Below, piece after piece: positions 23,412 to 32,138 of a stretch of 39,814 bases of DNA; the stretch's first letter is position 1, and the number at the start of each line of letters is the position of its first letter. Below the pieces are notes generated by a model. That model was given only the letters and a program-made list of their open reading frames with translations. It made no database searches and was not told where the DNA came from. A program made the translations under genes and the position numbers. Source of the stretch: Anaeromyxobacter oryzisoli (GTDB lineage: Bacteria; Myxococcota; Myxococcia; Myxococcales; Anaeromyxobacteraceae); NCBI RefSeq assembly GCF_022690765.1, contig NZ_JALCZA010000042.1, positions 1-39,814 on the forward strand, read 5' to 3'.

Positions 23412-24670
23412 GGCTTCTTCCCGATGTCCCTGCGGAGCTGCATCCCGCGGAACCGGATCCGCGCCGCCGCCGCGTAGGCGCGCGCCGCCGCGGAGTCCAG
23501 CCCGTCCCCGAGGGCGCACACGGTGAGCACGCGCCCGCCGTTCGTCACCACCGCACCGTCCGGCCTCTGGGCGGTGCCGGCGTGGAAGACCTGCACGTCC
23601 GCGTCGAGCGGCGCCTCGAGCCCCTCGATGACGTCGCCGCGGGACGGCGTGCCGGGGTAGTTCTCGGCGGCGAGGACCACGCCGACCGCCGCCCGCGGGT
23701 CCACCGGGAGCTCCACCCCGGAGAGGTCGCCCTTCGCCGCGGCGACCAGCGCGGGCACCACGTCCCCGGCGAGGCGCATCATGATGGGCTGGGTCTCGGG
23801 GTCGCCGAACCGCGCGTTGAACTCGATGACGCGCGGCCCGTCCTTCGTGAGCATGAGGCCGGCGTAGAGGACGCCGCGGAACGGGCAGCCGCGCCGGGAG
23901 AGCTCCCGGAGCGCGGGGAGCACCACGTCGCGCTCGACCACCGCCTCGACCGCCGGCGTCACGTTCGGCGTGGGCGAGAAGGCGCCCATCCCGCCGGTGT
24001 TCGGCCCGCGGTCGCCGTCGAAGATCCGCTTGTGGTCCTGCGCGGCGGGGAGGAGCCGCACCCGCTCGCCGTCGGAGAGGCAGAGGCAGCTCGCCTCCGG
24101 GCCCTCGAGCCGCTCCTCGACCACCACCCGGGCGCCCGCCGCGCCGTGGACGTGCTGGACGAGCATCGCCTGGAGCGCGGCCTCCGCCGCGGCCACGTCG
24201 CCGCAGACCACCACGCCCTTCCCGGCCGCGAGCCCGTCCGCCTTCACCGCGACGCGGCCGCCGCGGGCGCGCGCCCAGGCGAGGGCGGGCGCGACCGCGT
24301 CGAAGGTCTCGTGGGCGGCGGTCGGGATCCCCGCCGCGCGCATGACGTCCTTCGCGAACGCCTTCGAGCCCTCGATCCGGGCGGCGGCGGCGCTCGGCCC
24401 GAACGCGAGGACGCCCGCCTCGCCGAGACGGTCGGCGAGCCCCGCGACGAGGGGCGCCTCGGGGCCGATCACGACGAGATCGATCCGGTTCTCCTTCACC
24501 CACCGGATGATCGCGCCGTGGTCCTCGAGCTTCAGGGGTACGAGGGTCGCGACCTGCGCGATGCCGGGGTTCCCGGGCGCCGCGAACACCGCGGACACGA
24601 GGGGACTCCGGGAGATCTTCCAGGCGAGGGCGTGCTCTCGGCCGCCCGAGCCGACGACGAGGATTCGCAT
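23408..24670 (-). CDS. purD: Phosphoribosylamine-glycine ligase PurD
   Basis: A 420-residue ATP-grasp enzyme that joins glycine to phosphoribosylamine in purine synthesis. Sequence landmarks: ILVVGSGGREHALAWKI at the start, VVIGPEAPLVAGLADRL, VAVKADGLAAGKGVVVCGD for ATP binding, RGPNTGGMGAFSPTP, and GLMLTKDGPRVIEFNARFGD then PETQPIMMRL for metal binding. ATG 24670 follows a TATAAG 12 bases upstream on the minus strand, which could be a -10 element giving an almost leaderless transcript; this is weak evidence. The gene is 112 bases after purH and overlaps purE. Confidence 0.97.
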   Translation of the reverse strand: MRILVVGSGGREHALAWKISRSPLVSAVFAAPGNPGIAQVATLVPLKLEDHGAIIRWVKENRIDLVVIGPEAPLVAGLADRLGEAGVLAFGPSAAAARIEGSKAFAKDVMRAAGIPTAAHETFDAVAPALAWARARGGRVAVKADGLAAGKGVVVCGDVAAAEAALQAMLVQHVHGAAGARVVVEERLEGPEASCLCLSDGERVRLLPAAQDHKRIFDGDRGPNTGGMGAFSPTPNVTPAVEAVVERDVVLPALRELSRRGCPFRGVLYAGLMLTKDGPRVIEFNARFGDPETQPIMMRLAGDVVPALVAAAKGDLSGVELPVDPRAAVGVVLAAENYPGTPSRGDVIEGLEAPLDADVQVFHAGTAQRPDGAVVTNGGRVLTVCALGDGLDSAAARAYAAAARIRFRGMQLRRDIGKKP

Positions 24671-24744
24671 GAGAGCCCGCGCTTATACCATGGCCGTCCG
24701 CGACGCGCCCCGCGCGCCGGCGGGACGGGCCGACCGACCGCCCC

Positions 24745-24765
24745 GCCGCCCGGGCTCCGGGCGGC
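24745..24765 (-). terminator. Strong hairpin in the purH-purD gap
   Basis: GCCGCCCGG (24745-24753) and CCGGGCGGC (24757-24765) form a 9-bp perfect stem with a 3-base loop, 18 bases after the purH stop. No U tract follows on the minus strand, so it may slow or partly end transcription, or protect purH mRNA, rather than act as a full terminator. Confidence 0.45.
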
Positions 24766-24782
24766 ATCGGGCGATCCGGTGA

Positions 24783-26357
24783 TCAGTGCCGGAAGTGCCG
24801 CATCCCGGTCGCGACCATCGCGATGCCCGCCGCGTCGGCGGTGGCGATGGCCTCGGCGTCGCGGATGGACCCGCCGGGCTGGATGATCGCCGTCGCGCCG
24901 GCCTTGATGATCTCCTCCACGCCGTCCTTGAACGGGAAGAACGCGTCCGACGCGACGGAGGACCCGCGCACGTCGAGCTGCTTCTTCATCATCGCGGTCT
25001 TCACCGACTCGACGCGGCTCGTCTGCCCGCCGCCGATCGCGACCGTCCGGTCGTCCTTCGCGAACACGATCGCGTTCGACTTCACGTACTTCACGACCTT
25101 CCACGCGAAGAGCAGATCGCGCCACTCCTGCTCGGTCGGAGCGCGCTTCGTCATGGGCTTGCAGTCCTCGCGGCGGATCGACCCGAGGTCGCGGTCCTGG
25201 ACGACCAGCCCGCCGGGGATGGAGCGGAGCTCTCGGAGCTCCTCCGGGCGCCGCCTCCACGTGGCGCGCGGCTGGCCGAGGCGCGGCGCCTCGAGGAGGC
25301 GCAGGTTCTTCTTCACCGCGAGCGCCGCGCGCGCCGCGTCGTCGTACGCCGGCGCGATCACGCACTCGAGGAAGAGATCGGTGAGCTGCTCGGCGGCGGC
25401 GGCGTCCACCGGGCGGTTCAGCGCGACGATGCCGCCGTACGCGGAGACCGGATCGCACGCGCGGGCGCGCGCGAACGCCTCGGCGAGGGTCTGGCCGAGG
25501 GCCACGCCGCAGGGGGTGTTGTGCTTGATGATCACCGCGGCGACGTCGTCGAACTCCTTCACGTTCGCCAGCGCCGCCTCGAGGTCGAGGAGGTTGTTGT
25601 AGCTGAGCTCCTTGCCCTGCAGCACCTTCGCGAACGCGACGGTCGGCTCCTCCGGCTCGCGCGCGGCGCGGTAGAACGCGCCCGCCTGGTGCGGGTTCTC
25701 GCCGTACCGGAGGTCCTTCACCTTCCCGTAGACGGCCGCGAGGGTCTGCGGGAAGTGCGCGGGCTCGGACGCGGGCGTCTCGCGCGCGGTGAGGTACTCG
25801 GAGATCGCCGCGTCGTACGCGGCGGTGTGCGCGAACGCCTTCTTCATCAGGTAGAAGCGCGTCGCGTCGGAGAGCGCCTTCGTCCGCTCGAGCTCGTCGG
25901 CGATCGCGTCGTAGTCGGCCGGATCGACGACCACGCCCACGTGCGCGGAGTTCTTGGCCGCGCTCCGCACCATCGTCGGGCCGCCGATGTCGATCTCCTC
26001 GACGCACTCGGCGAACGGCTTGCCGGCGGCGACCGCCTCGCGGAACGGGTAGAGGTTCACCACCACGAGGTCGATGGGCGGGATGTCCCGGGCCTTGACG
26101 TCCGCCTCGTCGGAGGCGAGGCCGCGCCGGTAGAGGATGCCGCCGTGCACCCGCGGGTGGAGCGTCTTCACGCGGCCGCCGAGGATCTCCGGGGCCTGGG
26201 TGTAGTCGCCGACCGAGACGACCTTCACCCCGCCGGCGGAGAGCGCCTTCTGGGTGCCGCCGGTGGAGAGGATCTCCACGCCGAGGGCGGCGAGACGCTT
26301 GGCGAAGGGGACGAGACCGGTCTTGTCGGAGACCGAGACGAGCGCGCGGTGAACCAT
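24783..26357 (-). CDS. purH: Bifunctional AICAR transformylase / IMP cyclohydrolase PurH
   Basis: A 524-residue enzyme for the last two steps of IMP synthesis. The N-terminal MGS-like cyclohydrolase domain (about 1-195) has [45 protein letters not shown] and VVVNLYPF. The transformylase domain has [29 protein letters not shown], the active-site [14 protein letters not shown], and [11 protein letters not shown] near the end. The terminal TGMRHFRH is the normal family ending. ATG 26357 gives the expected length; a longer frame continues upstream but is out of family. Confidence 0.97.
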   Translation of the reverse strand: MVHRALVSVSDKTGLVPFAKRLAALGVEILSTGGTQKALSAGGVKVVSVGDYTQAPEILGGRVKTLHPRVHGGILYRRGLASDEADVKARDIPPIDLVVVNLYPFREAVAAGKPFAECVEEIDIGGPTMVRSAAKNSAHVGVVVDPADYDAIADELERTKALSDATRFYLMKKAFAHTAAYDAAISEYLTARETPASEPAHFPQTLAAVYGKVKDLRYGENPHQAGAFYRAAREPEEPTVAFAKVLQGKELSYNNLLDLEAALANVKEFDDVAAVIIKHNTPCGVALGQTLAEAFARARACDPVSAYGGIVALNRPVDAAAAEQLTDLFLECVIAPAYDDAARAALAVKKNLRLLEAPRLGQPRATWRRRPEELRELRSIPGGLVVQDRDLGSIRREDCKPMTKRAPTEQEWRDLLFAWKVVKYVKSNAIVFAKDDRTVAIGGGQTSRVESVKTAMMKKQLDVRGSSVASDAFFPFKDGVEEIIKAGATAIIQPGGSIRDAEAIATADAAGIAMVATGMRHFRH

Positions 26358-26494
26358 GTGTGGCGACCTTTCCGATGTCGGCGAGGTCGCCGTTGTAGCG
26401 GACGCCGGGCTGCCTTTCAAGACACGAGGCAGCGTCCGGGCGCCGGGGTAGCGCCCGCCGCCGCGGCCGCGACCCGGCGGTCGCGGCGCCGGCC

Positions 26495-27067
26495 TCAGCG
26501 GCCGCGCGGCCCCGCGGGGGCCGGGACGCGGGGCTCGTCCTCGGTGATCGACCGGAGCTTCGAGAGGCCGCGGGTCTCCACCTGCCGGATCCGCTCCCGG
26601 GTCAGGTTCATGATGGTCCCGACCTCCTCCAGGGTGATGCCGCCTCGATCGGCCACGTCGAGCGCGCAGGTCTCGTCGAGCTCCCACACCTCCCGGTCCG
26701 GGAAGTTGAGCTTGATGGACCCGGTCTCCGGGTTCACGTCGAGGTAGAGGTGGTGCTTGCAGGAGATGAACATGCACGGACGCGGCCCGTTCGCGCAGTC
26801 CGCGCGCGAGCGCGGCCGTCGAGCCTCCAGCTCCCGCATGGTCGCGTCGAGCTCCGGATCGACGAGCCCGAACGCCCGCTGACGCCGCAGCTCCCGCGCG
26901 ATCTCCTTGCGGGACATCGTCTTCGACCGGCGGCGCCCCCGCTTGCCGTCGCCGTCCAGCTCCTCGCCGGGCGCCTGCGCCTGCGCCTGCGCCTGCTCCT
27001 GCTCCTGCTCCTGCTGCTCCGCGGATCGCTCCCCCGCGGGCTCCGCGGTCCCCTTCAGCTCGCTCAT
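26495..27067 (-). CDS. Sigma-70 region-4-like DNA-binding protein with conserved Cys cluster
   Basis: A 190-residue protein. Residues 18-33 are a Gln/Glu/Ala low-complexity stretch and 40-60 a basic segment ([20 protein letters not shown]). The middle holds C91, C98, C103 and C134 around [26 protein letters not shown] and [12 protein letters not shown]. Residues 144-172 ([20 protein letters not shown]) are a sigma-70 region-4 helix-turn-helix. There are no region 2 or 3 sequences, so it is not a complete sigma factor. I recognise the pattern as a conserved deltaproteobacterial/myxobacterial family annotated sigma-factor-like HTH protein; its function is not established. The cysteines could bind zinc or an Fe-S cluster. 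ATG 27067 has a GGAGGGCAGGGG Shine-Dalgarno. The MerR-type gene lies 79 bases upstream. Confidence 0.8.
   Translation of the reverse strand: MSELKGTAEPAGERSAEQQEQEQEQAQAQAQAPGEELDGDGKRGRRRSKTMSRKEIARELRRQRAFGLVDPELDATMRELEARRPRSRADCANGPRPCMFISCKHHLYLDVNPETGSIKLNFPDREVWELDETCALDVADRGGITLEEVGTIMNLTRERIRQVETRGLSKLRSITEDEPRVPAPAGPRGR
26971..27019. repeat. In-frame hexanucleotide tandem repeat
   Basis: About four GCGCCT units followed by about three GCTCCT units (plus-strand reading), inside the sigma-like gene. They encode the Gln-Ala / Gln-Glu repeats near its N-terminus. Because the unit is two codons, slippage would lengthen or shorten the linker without shifting the frame. Confidence 0.75.
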
Positions 27068-27146
27068 CCCCTGCCCTCCCTCTCCGCCACGGGCGCCCTG
27101 GGAGCGCCGTCCACCGTCCACGAGCGCCGGGCCGGCGCCACGATCG

Positions 27147-27671
27147 TCACGCCTCGACGGCCTCCGCCGTCACCGTGGCGACCGCTCCACCCACCTTCTC
27201 GATCCGGTCGAGCGCCTTCCGCACCTCGCGCTCCGCCCGGACGAGCTCGTCCTCGAACTGCCTGCGGCGCGGGTGCACCCGCGCCTTCCGCGTGAGCTCC
27301 TCCACGAGCTCCTGGAGACCCTTCTCCACGTCCTCGAGCCGGTTCCGCACGGTCACGAAGCTGCCGCGGATGTCCTCGACCGTGTAGCCCTCCGCCATCA
27401 TCCTTTTGATCAGGGCGATCCGGCGGACCACCGACACCGGGTAGAGCCCCGTCGAGCCGGTGTGCTTCCCCTTCCGGCCGACGCGCCGGCTCCGGGGCAG
27501 CAGCCCCACCTGGACGTACTTCCGGAACGTCGCGGCGGACAGCCGCACGCCCTTCTCGCCGAACAGCCGCACCACCTCACCGCTGGTGATCCCGCCAGCC
27601 CGCGCTCGCTCCAGGCGGGCGATCTCGTCGTCGCGGAAGTCCACCGAGGATCTGTGCGTGATTTGTGCCAC
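27147..27671 (-). CDS. MerR-type HTH transcriptional regulator
   Basis: A 174-residue protein. Residues about 27-100 form a MerR-like winged [42 protein letters not shown], and [20 protein letters not shown] then TVEDIRGSF. From about 105 on comes a long charged helix for dimerisation ([20 protein letters not shown], then [16 protein letters not shown]). No effector domain or metal-binding cysteines are present. The start is GTG 27671, reached from a likely promoter with repeated TGCCACTGA sites (27666-27735), which suggests autoregulation. It leads the minus-strand run; the sigma-like gene is next downstream. Targets are unknown. Confidence 0.85.
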   Translation of the reverse strand: MAQITHRSSVDFRDDEIARLERARAGGITSGEVVRLFGEKGVRLSAATFRKYVQVGLLPRSRRVGRKGKHTGSTGLYPVSVVRRIALIKRMMAEGYTVEDIRGSFVTVRNRLEDVEKGLQELVEELTRKARVHPRRRQFEDELVRAEREVRKALDRIEKVGGAVATVTAEAVEA

Positions 27672-27735
27672 TGAGTGTCTGCTACCCTGTATATGCCACT
27701 GAAAACTTGATTTCCAAGCTAATCCATTGAGTGGC
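27666..27735 (-). promoter_or_regulatory. Promoter and candidate operators of the MerR-type gene
   Basis: This is a local AT-rich island. On the minus strand TTGGAA and TATACA are separated by 18 bases, a good -35/-10 pair, with the GTG start about 20 bases after the -10. TGCCACTGA occurs at 27666-27674 and 27694-27702 (28 bases apart) and an inverted TTGAGTGGC at 27727-27735. One copy overlaps the start codon and one lies between the -35 and -10, as expected for a regulator acting at its own promoter. Binding is inference. Confidence 0.6.
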
Positions 27736-27849
27736 GAGCGTCAACCGGGGCGGCTGCGACGTGTCCGCGGAGCGGGACGTCCCGGGCGGGCGTGCGGAGG
27801 GGGTGTGCGGGCGGACCACAGGCGTCGGGGGCGGGCGCGTCCCGCGTTC

Positions 27850-28390
27850 GCGCTCCGTGACCGTGAGGGTGACCGCCACCGCCACCGTCACCGCCACCGT
27901 CACCGGCGTCTCCGTGACCCGTGAACCGCCTCCCGTGGCCCGTGGCCCGGTTACCCGTGGTCCGACGGCCTCACGGGCCAGGGACACGGGGATCCGTGAC
28001 GGGCACGGTCAGGTGACGTCGCCCGTGCCCCGTCACCGTCACCGGCGTCTCCGTGACCCGTGAACCGCCTCCCGTGGCCCGTGGCCCGGTTACCCGTGGT
28101 CCGACGGCCTCACGGGCCAGGGACACGGGGATCCGTGACGGGCACGGTCAGGTGACGTCGCCCGTGCCCCGTCACCGTCACCGTCACCGGCTTCCCCGTG
28201 ACCCGTGATCCGCCTCCCGTGGCCCGGTTACTCGTGGTCCGACGGGCTCACGGGTTCACGGGCCACGGTTCACGGGCTCACGGACCACGGTTCACGGGGA
28301 CACGGGCCAGGGGACACGGGACCCGGGACCCGGGACCCGGGCACGGGGATCGGTGACGGTCACGGGCACGGTCACGGACCGTCCCGCGAC
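27850..28390. repeat. CCCGTG/CACGGG repeat region
   Basis: About 540 bases, non-coding on either strand, built from CCGTGAC, CCCGTG, CACGGG and ACCGTC/ACCGCC words, with three GGGACCC-type units near 28320. Many words are reverse complements of each other; for example the 16 bases at 27912-27927 recur inverted with a 1-base insertion at 28267-28283. Large imperfect hairpins are therefore possible. The array sits between the MerR-type promoter and the 3' end of the Ser/Thr kinase gene. I see no ORF here with protein-like composition. Confidence 0.85.
27901..28178. repeat. Perfect 139-bp tandem duplication
   Basis: The 139 bases at 27901-28039 are repeated without a mismatch at 28040-28178. 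A third, degenerate copy with extra CACGGG words continues from about 28185. Each unit contains CCCGTG and, 12 bases on, CACGGG, so each can fold into its own hairpin. Perfect identity in non-coding DNA suggests a recent duplication. Confidence 0.95.
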
Positions 28391-28399
28391 CGGCCGCCA

Positions 28400-30160
28400 T
28401 CACCGCCCGAGGCGCGCGGACCACTCCGAACGGCGGCCGGGCGCGATCTCGATCAGCGCCTCGCGGACGCCATGCCGGGGATGCGAGGCGCGCACGCGGT
28501 AGCGTCCGGGCGGAAGCTCGAGCGTGACCGGCGTCTCGCCGGCGGGACGTCCGTCCACGGAGACGTACGCCCAGGAAGTGGACGTGACGTGAAGGATGCC
28601 CGGCGTTCCGGCAGGGACCGGCGTGCCCTTGGACTTCACCGAAGGGCGAACGGCCTCGAGCGGAGGGGAGCTCGGGGGCGAAGCGCGGCGGGAGGGGGAC
28701 GTGCTCGGGGAAGACGCAAGCCCCGCACCCGTACCCGTACCCGTACCCACCGACCGTCCCCGTGCTCCGCCTCCCGGGTCCCCGAGACCGGCTCCCGGGT
28801 CCCGTGCCCCGCCTCCCGGAGCGTTCGGGGTCGAAGCGCTCGGGTTCGAAGCGCTCGGGTTCGGGTTCGGAGTCGGGGTCGGGAGCGGCGCGTCTCCCCG
28901 AGATCCGATTCTCGAGGCCTGAAGCCTGCTCGCCCCCACTCCGCTCGCGATCCCGGCCGCGGTCGCCGCGACCACGACACCGATCGCCGCGAGCGCGGCC
29001 GTGCGCGCTCGCCGGCGCCGCCGCGGCGGCCGCTCGATCGCGGCGGTGCGGGTCGGGGCGTCCGAGGTCTCCGTCCAGCGTCCGCCGCGCTCCTCGACCT
29101 CGTCCCGGGGGGCGTCGAGCCGAGCGGCCTGCTCCTCGACCGCCTTCGCCGCCGCGATCGCCTCGGCCTCCGCTGCCGGGGCGTCCGCCGCGCCGCGCGA
29201 GCGGACCCGCGTCGGCTCCGACGTGGGCGGCGCCGCGATCGCGCCCTCCGGCCAGAGCTGGTGCATCAGCGCGCGGAGATCCCAGTCCTCGGGCGAGCGC
29301 GCCAGGGACAGGAGGACCCGCCCGAGCGCGGTCGCGAGCTCCTGCGCGGAGGCGGTCCGCGCGGCGGGATCGCGCTCGAGCGCGCCGAGGATCACCGCGT
29401 CGAGCTCCGGCGACACCGCCTCGTTCCAGGCCGACGGCGGCGAGGGCGGCGGCCCGTCGAGGACGGCGGCGAGCGTCGCGGCGTCGCTGTCGCGCGCGAA
29501 CAGCCGCCGCCCGGCGCACAGCTCCCACAGCACCACCCCCAGGGCGAAGACGTCGGCGCGGCCGTCGAGCGGCCCGCCGCGCGCCTGCTCCGGCGCCATG
29601 TACGCGAGCTTCCCCTTCACCGTGCCGGGCTCGGTGAGCCCGGCACGGCTCATCGCGCGGGCGATCCCGAAGTCGGCGAGCTTCACCTCGCCCTCGAACG
29701 AGACGAGCACGTTGTGCGGCGAGACGTCACGGTGAACGAGCCCGAGCGGCGCGCCGTCGGGGCCGGCGAGGCGGTGCGCGTAGGCGAGCGCCCGCGCCAC
29801 CTCGGCGCCGACGTGCACCGAGCGCGGGAGCCCGAGCCTGAGCCCGAGCTCGCGCGCCCGCTCGGCGACGCGGCCGAGGCTCCGGCCCCGGACCAGCTCC
29901 ATCGCGATGTAGTAGCGGCCGTCCACCTCGTCGAACTCGAAGACCTGGACGATGTTCGCGTGCCCGAGCCGCGACGCGAGGCGCGCCTCCTCGACGAACA
30001 TCCGGACGAACTCGCTCCGCGCCTCGTGCTCGCCGCGCACCAGCTTGAGCGCGACCTCCTTCACGACGCCCGCCGCGCCGGTCGTCTCCGCGCGCCACAC
30101 GTCGGCCATCCCTCCGGACGCGAGCGGCTCCAGGAGCCGGTACTTTCCAAAGGCGCGCAC
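28400..30160 (-). CDS. Ser/Thr protein kinase with transmembrane segment and C-terminal PEGA domain
   Basis: A 586-residue Hanks-type kinase. The domain spans about 5-280: glycine loop [13 protein letters not shown] lysine K39 in VALKL, catalytic HRD at 143-145 (VHRDVSPHN), DFG at 163-165 (LADFGIA), and a YMAPEQ activation-segment end. An acidic/Ala region follows, then one membrane helix (about 386-408). Outside comes a long Pro/Ser/Thr/Gly linker (about 420-515) encoded by repetitive DNA, and a PEGA domain (about 520-586) with [17 protein letters not shown] and the [15 protein letters not shown] block. It is probably an inner-membrane kinase with its PEGA domain facing the periplasm or wall. 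GTG 30160 is the start; the fold begins at once. No phosphatase or substrate gene is adjacent. Confidence 0.93.
   Translation of the reverse strand: MRAFGKYRLLEPLASGGMADVWRAETTGAAGVVKEVALKLVRGEHEARSEFVRMFVEEARLASRLGHANIVQVFEFDEVDGRYYIAMELVRGRSLGRVAERARELGLRLGLPRSVHVGAEVARALAYAHRLAGPDGAPLGLVHRDVSPHNVLVSFEGEVKLADFGIARAMSRAGLTEPGTVKGKLAYMAPEQARGGPLDGRADVFALGVVLWELCAGRRLFARDSDAATLAAVLDGPPPSPPSAWNEAVSPELDAVILGALERDPAARTASAQELATALGRVLLSLARSPEDWDLRALMHQLWPEGAIAAPPTSEPTRVRSRGAADAPAAEAEAIAAAKAVEEQAARLDAPRDEVEERGGRWTETSDAPTRTAAIERPPRRRRRARTAALAAIGVVVAATAAGIASGVGASRLQASRIGSRGDAPLPTPTPNPNPSASNPSASTPNAPGGGARDPGAGLGDPGGGARGRSVGTGTGTGAGLASSPSTSPSRRASPPSSPPLEAVRPSVKSKGTPVPAGTPGILHVTSTSWAYVSVDGRPAGETPVTLELPPGRYRVRASHPRHGVREALIEIAPGRRSEWSARLGR
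28727..28870. repeat. Short tandem repeats in the kinase linker
   Basis: Three ACCCGT units at 28727-28744, followed by a partial one, encode the Gly-Thr repeat of the linker. Two perfect 15-base copies of TCGAAGCGCTCGGGT lie at 28831-28845 and 28846-28860, followed by shorter TCGGGT words. Units are multiples of three, so length changes keep the frame. Confidence 0.8.
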
Positions 30161-30216
30161 CGGCGCCGATTCTAACCGAGCCGGACCGTCCGCAAAGAAC
30201 ACGGACAGAAGACGAC

Positions 30217-30245
30217 GGGCGCGGCGGAGAGGATCCGCCGCGCCC
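30217..30245 (-). terminator. Terminator of the DUF4091 gene
   Basis: GGGCGCGGCGGA (30217-30228) and TCCGCCGCGCCC (30234-30245) form a perfect 12-bp stem with a 5-base loop, 32 bases after the DUF4091 stop on the minus strand. The transcript then runs into GTCGTCTTCTGTCC, a pyrimidine-rich but broken U tract. It separates this gene from the downstream kinase. Confidence 0.65.
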
Positions 30246-30276
30246 GCGCGCTCGTGATTCACGACGTCCGGCAGCG

Positions 30277-32130
30277 CTACCGGCGGCGGACGCGCACCCG
30301 CACCGCCCGGCGCGCCGCGCCACCGCGCGCCGCGAGGAGGAGGAGCAGCGGGAGGGCGAGGAGGGCCCCGCCGCCGAGGCCGCCGCCGGAGCCGCAGCCT
30401 CCGCCGCCTCCGCCGCCGCCGCCCGATCCGCCGCTCACCGCCGCGCTGGCGCCCGTCGCGCTCGTGAACGACTTGCCCTTCGCCGCGAGGATCTTCTGCG
30501 CCAGCGCCTCGCGCGCCGCCTCGAGCTTCTCCGGCGCCACGTCGGTGGACCACGCGTTCGGGAACAGGTCCCGGGCGATCTGCCGCGCGCCGTCCCGATC
30601 CCCCGCGTCCGAGAGGAGCTTCAGGTACTCGTAGTCCTCCATGCCCTCGCGGATCATCTTGAGGCGGATGGACGCCACCGGGATGTCGGTCTTCCCGCCG
30701 ATGCGGGCCGGGGTGCCCGGATAGAAGAGCGTGCCGTCGCCGTTGCCGCTGAAGTCCCACTGGTTCGACCACGCGTCGTGCGTGAACGCGTTCGCGGTCT
30801 CCCAGTACAGCTCGCCGGTTCCGTCCTCGAGGAAGGTCAGCCACTCCATCGCGCGGTTCCGCGACGCGGACGCGTCGATCATGTAGCTCGGCCAGCCGGT
30901 GTAGTAGCGGTCCGTGTCCGAGGGCGAGCCCATGTTCACCGTGCCGCCGCAGCCATGGCTCATGCAGCTCTGGTAGAGCCACAGCTCGCGGTTCTTCCCT
31001 CCCTGGAGCCAGCCGTCGTAGCGCGCGCGCTGATCGCCCGCCACCGCGCTGCCCGGCTTGTCGTCCATCCAGTTGATCACCGGCACGAGCAGGTCGATGT
31101 CCTGGTCCACGCCGTGGTCCTGCGCGTCCCAGATCTGCGTCGTGACCAGCGTGCGGAAGTCCGGATCGGCGTCGTGCGCGGCCTGCGCGCGGGGGCCGAT
31201 GTCACTCCACGCGCAGGTGAGCGGCGGCTCGTCGCAGACGTAATCGAACAGCCGGTCGAACCAGCCCTTCGACCGCGCGAAGCTCGCCCACTGCTTGTGG
31301 TCGTCCACGCTGGTCTCGCTGCCCATGTACTTCAGCGCGGTGGCCTTCGCGCCCTGGAGCTGCGTCGGGGCGGTGCCATCGAAGAGCGGGCCGTAGAAGC
31401 GCTCCAGGTGCCCGGTGTCGAAGCTCGCGCCGTCGTCGGTGACGCCCGTGAGCGTGACGCGGTGGTCGAGCCCCATCTGGCCGTAGCGCGCGCGGAGCGT
31501 CGCGAGGTCGTCGCCGGACACGCCGCCGTGCGCGGCCGGGATCACCCCGTACGAGAGGTTGAACGCGGTGCGGAGCGAGGAGGTGGAGGGGAGCTCGAAG
31601 TCCCACACCACCAGCGAGAACGGGACCTTCGCCTCGCCCTCCGCGGAGGAGACGGTCACCTCGCCCTGGTACGTCCCGGGCTTCGCGCCCGCGGGCACGT
31701 GGACCTCGACCCAGATCGCCCGGCTCTCGCCGCCGCTCACGTCGAACGGGAACGCGCTGCGCTGCTCGCCCACGACGTCGTCCACGTCGGGGACGAGCGC
31801 GTCCGGCCAGCGGCCGGCGGCGCCGTCGAGCGCGGACGGCTGCGGGAGGTCGATGAGCTCCTCGCGGTAGAGCCGCGGCGGGTCCATGCCCGCCGGGCCG
31901 GAGAGGGTCGCCTTCGCGCGCACCTGCGTCGCGGGCCCGGTGACGACCACCTGGAAGGCCTCGAACTCGTTGCGGGCCGCCGCGAGCCGCGCGTCCGTGG
32001 TCTGCCGCGGCGTCGCGTCGGGCCGGATCTTCTCCGCCGACGAGGCGGTCCACACCTCGCCGGCGCGGGGAGCGAGCGGGGCGAGGGTCAGCACCGCGGC
32101 GGCGGCGAGGAGGGATCGGCGAATCGACAT
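30277..32130 (-). CDS. Secreted DUF4091-family protein (glycoside hydrolase-like) with C-terminal sorting tail
   Basis: A 617-residue exported protein. A signal peptide covers about residues 1-23 (SIRRSLLAAAAVLTLAPLAP). A beta-sandwich follows (about 30-180, with ARNEFEAFQVVV and VPAGAKPGTYQGEVTV), then a TIM-barrel-like DUF4091 region (FDYVCDEPP, PVINWMDDKPG, REGMEDYEYLKLL). The late FYPGTPARIGGKTDIPVASI then RLKMIREGMEDYEY block is the family signature; DUF4091 proteins are related to glycoside hydrolases but mostly uncharacterised. The C-terminus is a Gly run with one Cys, a hydrophobic helix and an Arg-rich end, a tripartite signal as handled by rhombosortase/myxosortase-type proteases. 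ATG 32130 has AAAGGAG 8 bases upstream, inside a hairpin. Confidence 0.85.
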   Translation of the reverse strand: MSIRRSLLAAAAVLTLAPLAPRAGEVWTASSAEKIRPDATPRQTTDARLAAARNEFEAFQVVVTGPATQVRAKATLSGPAGMDPPRLYREELIDLPQPSALDGAAGRWPDALVPDVDDVVGEQRSAFPFDVSGGESRAIWVEVHVPAGAKPGTYQGEVTVSSAEGEAKVPFSLVVWDFELPSTSSLRTAFNLSYGVIPAAHGGVSGDDLATLRARYGQMGLDHRVTLTGVTDDGASFDTGHLERFYGPLFDGTAPTQLQGAKATALKYMGSETSVDDHKQWASFARSKGWFDRLFDYVCDEPPLTCAWSDIGPRAQAAHDADPDFRTLVTTQIWDAQDHGVDQDIDLLVPVINWMDDKPGSAVAGDQRARYDGWLQGGKNRELWLYQSCMSHGCGGTVNMGSPSDTDRYYTGWPSYMIDASASRNRAMEWLTFLEDGTGELYWETANAFTHDAWSNQWDFSGNGDGTLFYPGTPARIGGKTDIPVASIRLKMIREGMEDYEYLKLLSDAGDRDGARQIARDLFPNAWSTDVAPEKLEAAREALAQKILAAKGKSFTSATGASAAVSGGSGGGGGGGGGCGSGGGLGGGALLALPLLLLLAARGGAARRAVRVRVRRR

Positions 32131-32138
32131 CGGTCGGG

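Noticed and set aside
27731-28063. Plus-strand reading frame through the repeat region
   Set aside because: It is composed of repeat-encoded Thr/Val/Arg/Gly strings, has no ribosome site and no family resemblance.
27901-28178. CRISPR array
   Set aside because: The repeats are direct 139-bp copies with no unique spacers, and no cas gene is present.
28205-30175. Plus-strand open frame opposite the Ser/Thr kinase
   Set aside because: The minus strand carries all kinase motifs; the plus frame is low-complexity Arg/Gly/Ala.
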